Shown here piece by piece: positions 33,855-41,492 of a DNA stretch of 64,000 nucleotides. Within the stretch, counting starts at the first letter, position 1. Each line of letters begins with the position of its first letter. Position numbers and translations under genes: made by a program. Under the pieces are notes generated by a model that was given only the letters and a program-made list of their open reading frames with translations, did not search any database and was not told the origin of the DNA. Origin of the DNA: Candidatus Methylacidiphilales bacterium (GTDB taxonomy: Bacteria; Verrucomicrobiota; Verrucomicrobiia; Methylacidiphilales; JAAUTS01); assembly GCA_028713655.1 (NCBI GenBank), contig JAQTNW010000003.1, forward strand, positions 38,275 to 102,274, read 5' to 3'.

Positions 33855-34490
33855 TTGAAATCCAATTATACAATCCTTTCGCTGGCGCTTGTTTTGCCGT
33901 CCCTGGGCCTGGTTTTTTATTTGTTGTCTGATAACCCCGGAAAAGAGTTTGGCCAGGGCGTGCAGCCGGTCTCTCGAAACCGAACCGCACCAACTTCAAC
34001 CCATCGCGTTGACGGCTTTGAAACACCGGCTGGTTCTGTCAATGATGCCGTCCCGCAGTATTCGGATGGAACACCCGTTATTTCAGTTTCAAATCAAGAA
34101 AGCGGCGCCCAAGCTCCACGCTCCGGGTTTACCAGCCCCTACGGAGCCCCGGTGGCGAATTCAAACCCTACAGGCACAGGAGCCGCATCAAACGGGGCCA
34201 GAGCCGGTGTTTTACCAAGAGCAATTCAGTCCCCGCAGAGCCCGATGATTCTTCAACCGCCGCCGCCAAATCTCACCCCGCAGCAACTGGCCAAATATCA
34301 GGACTTGCAACAGCAGTTTATCCAGCAGGCAGGCTCGAATAACCCAAACCAAGTCCCGTCCAACCCGGCTTCTGTCAAGCGCTGGCAGGATGCCCAATCC
34401 AAAAGCGACCAACTCTACCAGTTGTGGTTTGGCTCCCAGGCGTACATGAACCTCCAGATGCAACGCGCCCTGCAGCAACAGAAACAATAA
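33855..34490 (+). CDS. Pro/Gln-rich exported protein of unknown function
   Basis: About 211 residues from a TTG at 33855 (LKSNYTILSLALVLPSLGL), which gives a compact N-terminal hydrophobic segment; an ATG at 33813 is also in frame but adds a non-native stretch. After the membrane or signal segment come a low-complexity Ser/Thr/Pro/Gly region, then a Gln-rich helical tail (LTPQQLAKYQDLQQQFIQQ, YMNLQMQRALQQQKQ). No family is recognised. It is downstream of the PEP-CTERM cluster and convergent with the glycosyltransferase. Confidence 0.65.
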   Translation: MKSNYTILSLALVLPSLGLVFYLLSDNPGKEFGQGVQPVSRNRTAPTSTHRVDGFETPAGSVNDAVPQYSDGTPVISVSNQESGAQAPRSGFTSPYGAPVANSNPTGTGAASNGARAGVLPRAIQSPQSPMILQPPPPNLTPQQLAKYQDLQQQFIQQAGSNNPNQVPSNPASVKRWQDAQSKSDQLYQLWFGSQAYMNLQMQRALQQQKQ

Positions 34491-34535
34491 ATTCTGCAGA
34501 AAAGCAGTATCGCTACGTTACCTCCTTCGCCGAGG

Positions 34536-35726
34536 CTAGGATCTAAAATGACGCTGGTATTTAATGCGCAAGCCTGCTTGTTGTATTCTCTCCTTCAGTG
34601 AAGATTTGTAACGATGCAAGACAGGTTTTTCCCGGGGTAGAGCGGCAGCTTGGCGAAAAAGTTTCAAATATCTTTCGCAACAGTCGGTCAGCGAGTAGCG
34701 CTTCAAAGTGTCGGCCCGGTTGCTTGCGCGTTGGGAGCGAATAAGCGAAAGGTTTTTCTCCAGCTTGATAAGTTCATTGGCAAAAGCGTCATGATCTCCC
34801 AAATGGCATAGCGTTCCACATTTTAAGGTTTCGACAATTTCCCGATGTCCGCTGGGAATATCGGATAGTAGTGGAGAAAGACCGAGGCTGATTCCTTCCA
34901 GCACCACTTGGGGCAGACCCTCGAAATTGGAAATATTCAGCAACACGTCCCCCTTGGCCATGACCGCCAAGGCCTCCTTGTTGGGCAGATGCCCTCCCAT
35001 CACGACGCGCCCCGCAGCGATCGGTTCACTCAGGCCCTCCACCAGAAGTTTCTCAGCGCGACCCGCCCCCAAAATGGTGAGGGTACCGGTGCCTCCGCTC
35101 CAGGAATAGCTGTTCCAGATCGGAATCAGGTCCTGACACCGCTTTTGCAGTTGGTCCAGGCGGGCGCTATAGATGATCTTCATCACCCCCTCTGGCTCAG
35201 GATCAAAATCGCCTTCGGAAACAATGCCATAGGGAATGTAGTGCACCTTCCGGGCGTCATCCGGGCTGCAAAAGGCAAGGCATTTACGCTCGATCTCCCG
35301 TGAAACGGCGATGTAGGAATTGCAATGGCCCATCATTTGTAGAAATTCGTAGTAATAATAATCGGAATCGGTGTGAAGAATTGAGAGCAGGGGAAGTTCC
35401 GTGCTGATTTGCCGGAAAAGTGACAGGTGGTTATAAAATTGATTGATCAGGAGACAATCCAGATCCAGGGAAAGGATGGTGTTCCGAAAGTGGCATTTTT
35501 GCCATTCCTTCGGATAGCTGTTGAGGTCCAGCGATATACAGCGTTCTTTCAACCGGGACTTGATTTCATGATGCAGCTCCCTGGCCAGCATCTCCCGCTT
35601 GGGAAAAGGATCGGCCAGAATAAGAAAAACCTTGTGTCCCTGGTCGGTAAGCTGGCGCTCCAGTCTCTCAAGGAAAACCGGAACCCCGCCGTCCCTCCAT
35701 TGATCTAGGAATAGGCCTATCCGCAT
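34536..35726 (-). CDS. GT4-type glycosyltransferase
   Basis: 396 residues with a GT-B fold. The N-terminal Rossmann start is MRIGLFLDQWRDGGVPVFLE. The C-terminal donor-binding half has KIIYSARLDQLQKRCQDLI, then LNISNFEGLPQVVLEGISLG, the E-x7-E motif of GT4 retaining enzymes. It probably transfers a sugar to a lipid- or glycan-type acceptor. It lies 111 bp downstream of the cyclase-like gene on the same strand, with UbiA upstream. Confidence 0.88.
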   Translation of the reverse strand: MRIGLFLDQWRDGGVPVFLERLERQLTDQGHKVFLILADPFPKREMLARELHHEIKSRLKERCISLDLNSYPKEWQKCHFRNTILSLDLDCLLINQFYNHLSLFRQISTELPLLSILHTDSDYYYYEFLQMMGHCNSYIAVSREIERKCLAFCSPDDARKVHYIPYGIVSEGDFDPEPEGVMKIIYSARLDQLQKRCQDLIPIWNSYSWSGGTGTLTILGAGRAEKLLVEGLSEPIAAGRVVMGGHLPNKEALAVMAKGDVLLNISNFEGLPQVVLEGISLGLSPLLSDIPSGHREIVETLKCGTLCHLGDHDAFANELIKLEKNLSLIRSQRASNRADTLKRYSLTDCCERYLKLFRQAAALPREKPVLHRYKSSLKERIQQAGLRIKYQRHFRS

Positions 35727-35837
35727 ACATTATTAAATAGTGAAACAAATATAGGAGACATTGGGTGATAACATTACACGAGATGCTTATAAAACGCGAT
35801 AGGCATTGTAGCCCGTAAATTATTTCCTGGGCCCTCC

Positions 35838-36863
35838 TTACCTTCGCCATTTAAAATAGCGGGACAGGGCCTGCACGCAAAAGCCGGTGGTGAGTTCCAT
35901 CGATCCCCAAGCCACTGTGCGCAAAAATCCGGAAAAATAATAATCGGCATAGGGCCATCCTCCTTCAGGTCCCTGCGCCCGGACAAGATAGTCAACAGCG
36001 GCATCAAGCTGTGGAACATCTGCCTCCAAATTAAGGAGAGCGCAAATGGAATGGGCTGTATCCATGGCGTTGAAACCGATGGCTCCGTCCGCTGTCGCGT
36101 AGGAGAGAATTCTTTCGATCAATTCCTTCCGAATGACGGAAAAAGCTGAAAACCCTTCGCGATAATTCCGTGCGATCGAATAATAAAAGACGAAGCGGTT
36201 CTGATACCAGCGATCGCAGGTTACTTCCTCCTGCCGTCTAAAAACCTCGATGAGCCAGGCGCATACCGGCTCGGCGTAGGGTGCTGTCCCCAAGTAGGAA
36301 ATGACGTTGGAGTTAACAATTCCATCGATGTCATCCGGCCGGGGTTCTCCCTGCCAGATTTTATGAGCGGAACGAAATCTTCTGATCTTTTCCAGCGCCA
36401 CCCACCAATAACCAAAGTTCAAACTCAATGTCGGACGAAGAACGATCCAAGTGTAAAAAAGGCCCGTGCGGCTTCGATTGGCCAAAAGAAGTCCCCGATT
36501 ATTCGGAAAGCCGACCTTGTTTTGCCGAAGGACCGAGCTGACAGATGCCGTGTCATCAACATCGGGACGGACCGCCTTATAGCCGGGATGGGGACGCGGC
36601 CAATAGCGCCAGACGCCGCACGGTTCGATTTGAGAACGCAGGAAAACGCAGGCGCGCGCGATCATGCTTCGACTAATCGCTGAATCACTAAAGGCCAGAC
36701 TGGAGGCAATCAGGGTGGTTGCGAAAGGAGTACTATCGACCCTTGCCGGGAATTTGTTCAGAAGCGAAACGATGGCGCAGGGAAATTCGCCGGAAGGCAG
36801 TTGTCTCTGCCGAAGAAACTCCAGGGCTCGATCAAGAACGGGCGTGAGATCGGAATGGGTCAC
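35838..36863 (-). CDS. Short terpene-cyclase/prenyltransferase-like alpha-toroid protein
   Basis: 341 residues. It carries DVDDTA at 101-106, the DXDDTA acid motif of class II terpene cyclases (squalene-hopene cyclase type), and a QW-like motif QGPEGGW at 297-303. Helical pairs such as AVDYLVRAQ fit an alpha/alpha barrel. Squalene-hopene cyclases are about 600-700 residues with two barrels, so this is about one domain. It may cyclise a prenyl chain or be a non-enzymatic relative. It lies 13 bp after the UbiA gene. Confidence 0.72.
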   Translation of the reverse strand: MTHSDLTPVLDRALEFLRQRQLPSGEFPCAIVSLLNKFPARVDSTPFATTLIASSLAFSDSAISRSMIARACVFLRSQIEPCGVWRYWPRPHPGYKAVRPDVDDTASVSSVLRQNKVGFPNNRGLLLANRSRTGLFYTWIVLRPTLSLNFGYWWVALEKIRRFRSAHKIWQGEPRPDDIDGIVNSNVISYLGTAPYAEPVCAWLIEVFRRQEEVTCDRWYQNRFVFYYSIARNYREGFSAFSVIRKELIERILSYATADGAIGFNAMDTAHSICALLNLEADVPQLDAAVDYLVRAQGPEGGWPYADYYFSGFLRTVAWGSMELTTGFCVQALSRYFKWRR

Positions 36864-36876
36864 GGAAGTTTTTTGC

Positions 36877-37935
36877 TTAAGAACGTTCTGTTTTTAACAG
36901 GGTGCGGGCCTTCAGTATAAACCATTTCCTACCCCCGGCAAAAAGAGAATCGATGCTTTTTGGAAAAAGCAGGAAATGAAGACCGAGTATGAGCCATGCC
37001 AATGAACTTGCGGACGTATAAGCCAGCAGAAATGTGGCGGGATAAAGGAAAGGATAATATTCCTCGAAAACCGGATGGAATCCTCGTGAAGGAGTTACCA
37101 GGGCAATCTTGATTCCCAGATGGAAATAACGAACGGTGACGACCACAAAATAGAAGCCTAATAAAGGCCACGCCCAGGGAGAGTCCACTTGAATCAAAAC
37201 CAAAACGAGTGTGACGATCTCAATGGGAAACAGGAACCAGACGACAAGCCCTTTCGCGAAATTGGAACCCACCCGCACGACGAAAGTCCGTACGCCAATC
37301 TGCTGATCGTTCTCGTAATCCCTAATTTGGTGAAGGAGAATTCCACGCAACCCGAGGGCAATCGCCCAAAACACCAAAGAAATCACAAAGGGGACAGGCA
37401 GTCTCAAATCAGTGCCCTCTGAAATCAAGGTCAATCCCCAAAGCGTGGGAATCACATGGCTGCCGCATGAATCCATAAGCAGCCCCCATGCGCCCCGGGC
37501 TTTTAACCGTACGGGAGGAATCGAATAAAGGGCAAACACGATCCAGTTGGAAAGATAGAGCAGGCAGGTCAGCGGATAGTGGCGGAACCAGAATAAAACG
37601 CAAAACCCGCCGACCATGCAAAATCCGAGGGCGCCCAATCGCATCCCCAGATTTCTTTCCGTGCCGATCGCAACTTTGCCGCCAGCCAAATCCTCCGGCC
37701 AGTCGGTCAGATCGTTGAGAACGGAAACATAGCTTGCGGCAAAAAACAGCGCGACAATAACGGCTGGTAGAAATGGCCATAAGGTGGTCAAAGGTATTCC
37801 GAGTAAAAGCGCAATGCCGTAAACCGTACCCAAGGCACAGGCAATTTTGTGCTCCCACCAATCGCGTACGCGAAAGAGCTTGCTCACTTTCCTGAAGAAG
37901 CCTTTTCGGGAAAATAGCTGTCGAATCGATGCCAC
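36877..37935 (-). CDS. UbiA-family prenyltransferase
   Basis: Integral membrane aromatic or polyprenyl transferase, 352 residues with about 8-9 hydrophobic helices. The first Asp-rich motif is NDLTDWPED (74-82), matching NDxxDxxxD. The second is RDYEND in LLHQIRDYENDQQIG at about 207-220. Such enzymes transfer a prenyl chain from its diphosphate to an acceptor; some relatives are terpene cyclases. It heads a minus-strand trio with the DxDD protein and a GT4 enzyme. The acceptor is unknown. Confidence 0.85.
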   Translation of the reverse strand: MASIRQLFSRKGFFRKVSKLFRVRDWWEHKIACALGTVYGIALLLGIPLTTLWPFLPAVIVALFFAASYVSVLNDLTDWPEDLAGGKVAIGTERNLGMRLGALGFCMVGGFCVLFWFRHYPLTCLLYLSNWIVFALYSIPPVRLKARGAWGLLMDSCGSHVIPTLWGLTLISEGTDLRLPVPFVISLVFWAIALGLRGILLHQIRDYENDQQIGVRTFVVRVGSNFAKGLVVWFLFPIEIVTLVLVLIQVDSPWAWPLLGFYFVVVTVRYFHLGIKIALVTPSRGFHPVFEEYYPFLYPATFLLAYTSASSLAWLILGLHFLLFPKSIDSLFAGGRKWFILKARTLLKTERS

Positions 37936-38021
37936 CCCCGATCAAGTAGCGTTTTCTCGACCTGACACAACCCAATAGTTGAAATGCCCCCCGCTTTTTG
38001 GAACACGTTGCTTAATTATCG

Positions 38022-38397
38022 CTTCGCGATGAGCAGTCTCGCTTCTTAGATCGCTCGGGTTCGATGGTGTCTCAAGACACACCGAGGGAGTGCGACGGGA
38101 GGGAATCGAATTATTGTCCGGCTCTCCGGACAATCTGCGGGCTGGCCTGCGGCAAAACGCTTTGCTGGAAAGTCACTTCGTGACAAGCAGTATCGCTACG
38201 CTCGGGTTCGATGGAGTCAAAAGGCACCAGTTGAACTGGTGCGGCGGGAGGGAATCGAATTATTGTCCGGCTCTCCGGACAATCTGCGGGTTGGCCTGCG
38301 GCAAAACGCTTTGCTGGAAAGTCACTTCGTGACAAGCAGTATCGCTGCGCTCGGGTTCGATGGAGTCAAAAGGCACCAGTAAACTGGTGCGGCGAGA
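38022..38397. repeat. R4 tandem array of ~149-bp units ending in tRNA-Gly
   Basis: GGGAATCGAA recurs at 38101, 38250 and 38398 (periods 149 and 148). The two full units are nearly identical, with a third degraded unit on the left (from about 38022). Each full unit contains, on the minus strand, the tRNA-Gly 3' end (TTCGATTCCCTC...CGCCGCACCA), a GCACCAG/CTGGTGC hairpin, a GTCAC-TTC-GTGAC hairpin and TTGTCCGG-CTCT-CCGGACAA. Confidence 0.88.
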
Positions 38398-38458
38398 GGG
38401 AATCGAACCCTCGCTTCTAGCTTGGAAGGCTAGAGTCCTACCATTAAACGACCGCCGC
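38385..38458 (-). tRNA. tRNA-Gly (anticodon TCC)
   Basis: Read on the minus strand: acceptor GCGGCGG pairs with TCGCCGC (one G-U), the D arm contains TTTAATGGTAGG, and the anticodon arm is CTAGC-CTTCCAA-GCTAG with anticodon TCC. The T arm is GAGGG-TTCGATT-CCCTC, then discriminator A and an encoded CCA. A GCACCAG/CTGGTGC hairpin with CTTTT follows at once and may terminate it. Confidence 0.95.
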
Positions 38459-38536
38459 CAGGATTGGTTGGAAATCCTAAAGCCACTCCCGGCCCCAGGC
38501 AATGAAAAATCATGGAGGGATTACGGGAGATGAAAC

Positions 38537-38746
38537 TCAAGCCGTGATGAGGTCTGTTTCCAGAGGTTTGTCTTTTTTGAAGCGGCTTACGCCCATGATG
38601 CTGAAGCCGATAACACGACCCTGCGCATCCACACGCTCCATGACGGCGTCGTGCTTGGTCTCTTTTTCGTAACCAGCAGCGTCGGAGAAACGAACTTCCA
38701 GGAAATCCGCTTCCGCATCGAACCAAATTTTCACCTTATCGGCCAT
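38537..38746 (-). CDS. DUF2283-family small protein
   Basis: 69 residues beginning MADKVKIWFDAEADFLEVRF with GRVIGFSIMGVSRF, the compact beta-rich DUF2283 pattern. These proteins often sit directly behind a small toxin-like gene, as here (16-bp overlap with the upstream gene). An antitoxin-like role is inferred from context. The tail KDKPLETDLITA is longer than the core domain. Confidence 0.82.
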   Translation of the reverse strand: MADKVKIWFDAEADFLEVRFSDAAGYEKETKHDAVMERVDAQGRVIGFSIMGVSRFKKDKPLETDLITA

Positions 38747-39042
38747 AAGTTTTCTCCAGCTTTCGGTTTGTCGGTCAGATAGGCCGTGACCACAAACGCA
38801 TCATTACCCTCATATTTAACCACAACACACAGCCATTTACCATCCACAATTGTTTGTGTGTAAAATTCATAAAACAACCGTACCGCTGCGTCCGAACGTG
38901 AGCGTCGTACCAATTGGGGCTGTCACAACACCTGTTCGATCTCCCCGGCCATGTGTTTCATTTCGGAATGCTCAATAATGTGGGCCAATCGTTCATCCGT
39001 CAGCCGGACTTGGTGTCCGAAGCAATCTTGCAAGGTTCTCAT
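38731..39042 (-). pseudogene. Small toxin-like protein gene interrupted by an in-frame TGA
   Basis: From the ATG at 39042 the frame gives MRTLQDCFGHQVRLTDERLA, HIIEHSEMKHMAGEIEQVL, a TGA at 38925-38923 (codon 40), then QPQLVRRSRSDAAVRLF and GKWLCVVVKYEGNDAFVVTA up to YLTDKPKAGENLWP. Both halves fit one known-looking ~100-residue family (VRLTDERxxHI near the start; GxLWP at the end), a partner of DUF2283 proteins. A CGA-to-TGA nonsense change would explain it. The family name (RelE/PBECR-like nuclease?) is uncertain. It overlaps the upstream remnant by ATGA and DUF2283 downstream. Confidence 0.7.
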
Positions 39043-39128
39043 TTGCCTTTGGCTTCCATGATTTTGCTTTCTTCCAGAATCAAACAGTAGGGCGCATACG
39101 CCAAGTCGTCCAGCTTGCTTCGATGCAA
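39039..39128 (-). pseudogene. C-terminal fragment of an unknown gene
   Basis: A short frame ending SKLDDLAYAPYCLILEESKI-MEAKGK with stop at 39039-39041, overlapping the next start as ATGA. Its 5' side runs into an R2 fragment (39124-39158), so the upstream part of the gene is missing. It looks like the first member of the small three-gene set that continues into the interrupted toxin-like gene and DUF2283. Confidence 0.5.
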
Positions 39129-39158
39129 CCCTGGGCTGACGGACCCAATTCCGTTGGG
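39124..39158 (-). repeat. R2 element, copy D (fragment)
   Basis: On the minus strand: hairpin CCCAA-CGGAA-TTGGG, a 5-nt spacer, then CAGCCCAGGGTTGC as in the other R2 copies. The second hairpin's 3' arm is missing. The stem sequence differs from copies A-C but pairing is kept. Confidence 0.7.
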
Positions 39159-39231
39159 ATTGAGTGAGGCTGGGTTCAGGCGGTTTTCGCTCGCAGTCCC
39201 TCTAACATGCTGATATTATGACACGCGCTTT

Positions 39232-39567
39232 ATGACATCCCCAGGCATCCATCATTCACTGCTGCGAATTGATCGCGTGACCGGAGAGCCACCGGCACCT
39301 TTTGAGCGTCCGAATGAGAAGCTGGATTTCTGGGTGCTGGAGCTGCCGAACGCGGATAAGGGTGATATTGCGTCTTGGTATTCACGCGTTAGCGAGATTC
39401 TAAAAGCCCACGCGCCGTTGTTGTCTCAGTTGCACAGCACTGATGCACAGCTTGCGCTGTTCATCGAAACTGCCGGGGATGATCCGGTGTTCAGATTGGA
39501 AGCGGCATTTTTGAAAATGCTTGCCGACTTTGGAATTTCGCTGGAGCACCACAACGCCCCCGAATGA
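39232..39567 (+). CDS. Hypothetical protein (DUF4279-like?)
   Basis: 111 residues, soluble and acidic: HHSLLRIDRVTGEPPAPFE, LDFWVLELPNADKGDIASWY and a C-terminal LAFLKMLADFGISLE-like helix. No confident family. The sense of a short beta-strand start followed by sequence-length helices fits small immunity-type proteins, but this is weak. It is 7 bp upstream of a small membrane-protein gene. Confidence 0.6.
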   Translation: MTSPGIHHSLLRIDRVTGEPPAPFERPNEKLDFWVLELPNADKGDIASWYSRVSEILKAHAPLLSQLHSTDAQLALFIETAGDDPVFRLEAAFLKMLADFGISLEHHNAPE

Positions 39568-39574
39568 ACGCGCT

Positions 39575-39856
39575 ATGAAAAAATGGCTGGTCATTTTATT
39601 GTCGCTTGAGCTTTTGATTGCCATTCTGCTTGGACAGAGCTCAGTTGTGTGCAGAGCGGATTTCGAACGGGCGCTCACCGCCCAGTTCAGGAATCCGACG
39701 CCGGAAAACCAGATGGAGTTGGAAAGGCAGAGACAGATCAATGTGTTGTATCGCTGGCGATTGTCCGCCGTCACATTCGGCCAGATGGCGGGCGTGACGT
39801 TGCTTGGCCTTTATATCATCCATAGACGCCGGGCCCTAGCCAGAGCGGGTGAATAA
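39575..39856 (+). CDS. Small two-helix membrane protein
   Basis: 93 residues from the ATG at 39575, seven bases after the preceding stop. Hydrophobic segments at about 4-22 (WLVILLSLELLIAILLGQ) and about 66-84 (FGQMAGVTLLGLYIIHR) flank a polar periplasmic loop with the charged stretch NQMELERQRQINVLYRWR. Function unknown; probably cotranscribed with the gene before it. Confidence 0.6.
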   Translation: MKKWLVILLSLELLIAILLGQSSVVCRADFERALTAQFRNPTPENQMELERQRQINVLYRWRLSAVTFGQMAGVTLLGLYIIHRRRALARAGE

Positions 39857-40080
39857 AGCAGCCGCAACCCGCGTAGAGATTGGATAAGAAAACCTGTTTC
39901 GCGCCAGTACGCAAAGCTCGCCAAGGTTCGGGAAGATTTTGGAACTCTCAAACAAACTCCAAGATCTCTTTATAAAAAACGATCCGTTTTTGAGATTTTT
40001 GCGCTTTTTCGCGGCCAAATCCGGTTTTTGACTTTTTCCCGGCTTTTGACAACTCCGGGGCCTGTGCCATGTTTTGCTCC

Positions 40081-40614
40081 ATGAAAGCAATCCCGGCATT
40101 CTTATTTTTCTTATCCATTACCACTATGAACAATATGGCCCAAACCCAATCCCTCTATGACCTTCAGGTCAAAACCCTCGAAGGCGAAACGAAAAATCTG
40201 GCCGACTACAAAGGCAAAGTGGCCTTGGTGGTCAATGTCGCCTCCAAATGCGGCTTTACCAAGCAATACACCGGATTGGAAAAACTTTACAACGACTACA
40301 AGGACAAGGGATTCGTCCTCCTGGCCTTTCCTTCAAACGATTTTGGAGGGCAGGAGCCCGGGTCACCTGCGGAAATCCGCCAGTTTTGCACCAGCAAATT
40401 CAACGTCACCTTCCCGATGTTTGAAAAGGTAAAAACCAAGGGCGATGGCCAGAGCCCGGTTTACCAATTTTTGACCGCTACCCAGCCCGCGCCGAAATGG
40501 AACTTCACCAAGTATCTCATCGATAAGGAAGGGCATGTCCTGTCTTCCTACCCGAGTCCCGTGACACCTGAAGACGCGAAATTGCGCGCGGCCATTGAGG
40601 CTGCTCTGAAGTGA
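40081..40614 (+). CDS. Glutathione peroxidase-family thiol peroxidase (exported)
   Basis: Reduces hydroperoxides with a peroxidatic cysteine, C57 in NVASKCGFT; the second signature is FPSNDFGGQEPGS (Cys of the common FPCNQF replaced by Ser), and WNFTKYLID supplies the catalytic Trp and Asn. QFCTSKFNVTF holds a likely resolving Cys, so it is probably thioredoxin-dependent. A hydrophobic N-terminus (KAIPAFLFFLSITT) suggests export. The ATG at 40069 is an alternative start. Confidence 0.92.
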   Translation: MKAIPAFLFFLSITTMNNMAQTQSLYDLQVKTLEGETKNLADYKGKVALVVNVASKCGFTKQYTGLEKLYNDYKDKGFVLLAFPSNDFGGQEPGSPAEIRQFCTSKFNVTFPMFEKVKTKGDGQSPVYQFLTATQPAPKWNFTKYLIDKEGHVLSSYPSPVTPEDAKLRAAIEAALK

Positions 40615-40958
40615 AGCATTGGTTTCGCGCCAAGCTCTCAAAGTCGCAAAGGGGCAGTTTTTGAACCACGGATAAACACGGATTTACACAGATAAGAAAA
40701 ATACTCGCACAGAGGCGCGGAGAGCGCAGAGAATTGAGGTTTAAAACATTTGGGACAGAATGGATTGTGTGTTGGTTGCTTTAACCCCTCAAAATGCGTT
40801 TTGCATTTTTTTGCGGGCTTTGCGTACTTGGCGCGAAACGGGCATTTGCGTTTATCTGCGCGATCTGCGGTTAAAAGGGTTTTTTCTTGGTGGCTTTGTG
40901 CGAGGAACTGCGCTGAAAGTGCTGAATTTAACAAACCGGACGGCAGAGTTTTTTGATT
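40615..40958. other. Intergenic region of degenerate phrases
   Basis: No gene is supported. The 344 bp are built of recurring intergenic wording (TTGAACCACGGATAAACACG, GCGTACTTGGCGCGAAACGG, ATCTGCGCGATCTGCGGTTA) seen between genes elsewhere in the window. Confidence 0.6.
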
Positions 40959-41300
40959 ATGAGAGCTGGAATGAGCGCCATTTTTCTCCTGATTTGCTCG
41001 AACGTCTTTATGACCTTCGCGTGGTACGGGCACCTGAAAAACTTTTCCTCCAAACCCTGGTACATTGCGGCAGCGCTGTGTTGGGGAATTGCGTTCTTTG
41101 AATACATTTTCCAGGTGCCGGCCAATCGGATTGGTTACACCACCTACAGCCTGCCGCAATTGAAAATCATCCAGGAAGTGGTCACACTCAGCGTCTTTGT
41201 CCCATTTTCGATGTACTACGTGAATCAACCGTTGAAATGGGATTATCTCTGGGCAGGGCTCTGTCTTCTCGGTGCGGTTTATTTCATGTTCCGGGCCTAA
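40959..41300 (+). CDS. DUF486 family membrane protein
   Basis: About 113 residues with four hydrophobic helices. The family signature is FMTFAWYGHLKNF, then WGIAFFEYIFQVPANRIGY and QLKIIQEVVTLSVF. A TTG two codons upstream (40953) is also possible. Function unknown in the family; resembles small EamA-like transport proteins. It ends where R1 copy 3 begins, sharing its stop codon with the element. Confidence 0.88.
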   Translation: MRAGMSAIFLLICSNVFMTFAWYGHLKNFSSKPWYIAAALCWGIAFFEYIFQVPANRIGYTTYSLPQLKIIQEVVTLSVFVPFSMYYVNQPLKWDYLWAGLCLLGAVYFMFRA

Positions 41301-41389
41301 CCCGGATGTTTCACAGCTTCAGAAAACCCCTACAAAGTTTCCAGGCCCCAAAGCGGGGCAGAAACAGGAGTGCAAGGACATCCGGGTTA
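41298..41389 (-). repeat. R1 element, copy 3 (92 bp, reverse orientation)
   Basis: Perfect 12-bp terminal inverted repeats TAACCCGGATGT and ACATCCGGGTTA. The reverse complement aligns with copy 1 (CGCTTTGGGGC, GGGGTTTTCTGAAGC). The flank GCAAAACCGCCTGAAT also matches the sequence bordering copy 1. The TAA of the DUF486 gene is the first triplet of the element. Confidence 0.85.
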
Positions 41390-41492
41390 TAAGCAAAACC
41401 GCCTGAATGGAGAGATTTTTCATGACGGGTGTGAAATAAGCAGGCTAAGAAGTCTTTCCGGGGCCAAAAATCCGTGCTATGGTTTTTCTTTT

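Noticed and set aside
38101-38397. Direct repeats as a possible CRISPR array
   Set aside because: Units are about 149 bp, almost entirely identical with no unique spacers, and contain tRNA 3'-end sequence; no cas genes.
38111-38502. Two overlapping minus-strand frames giving repeated peptides (FDSIEPERSDTACHEV)
   Set aside because: They are translations of the R4 repeat and tRNA region, not genes.
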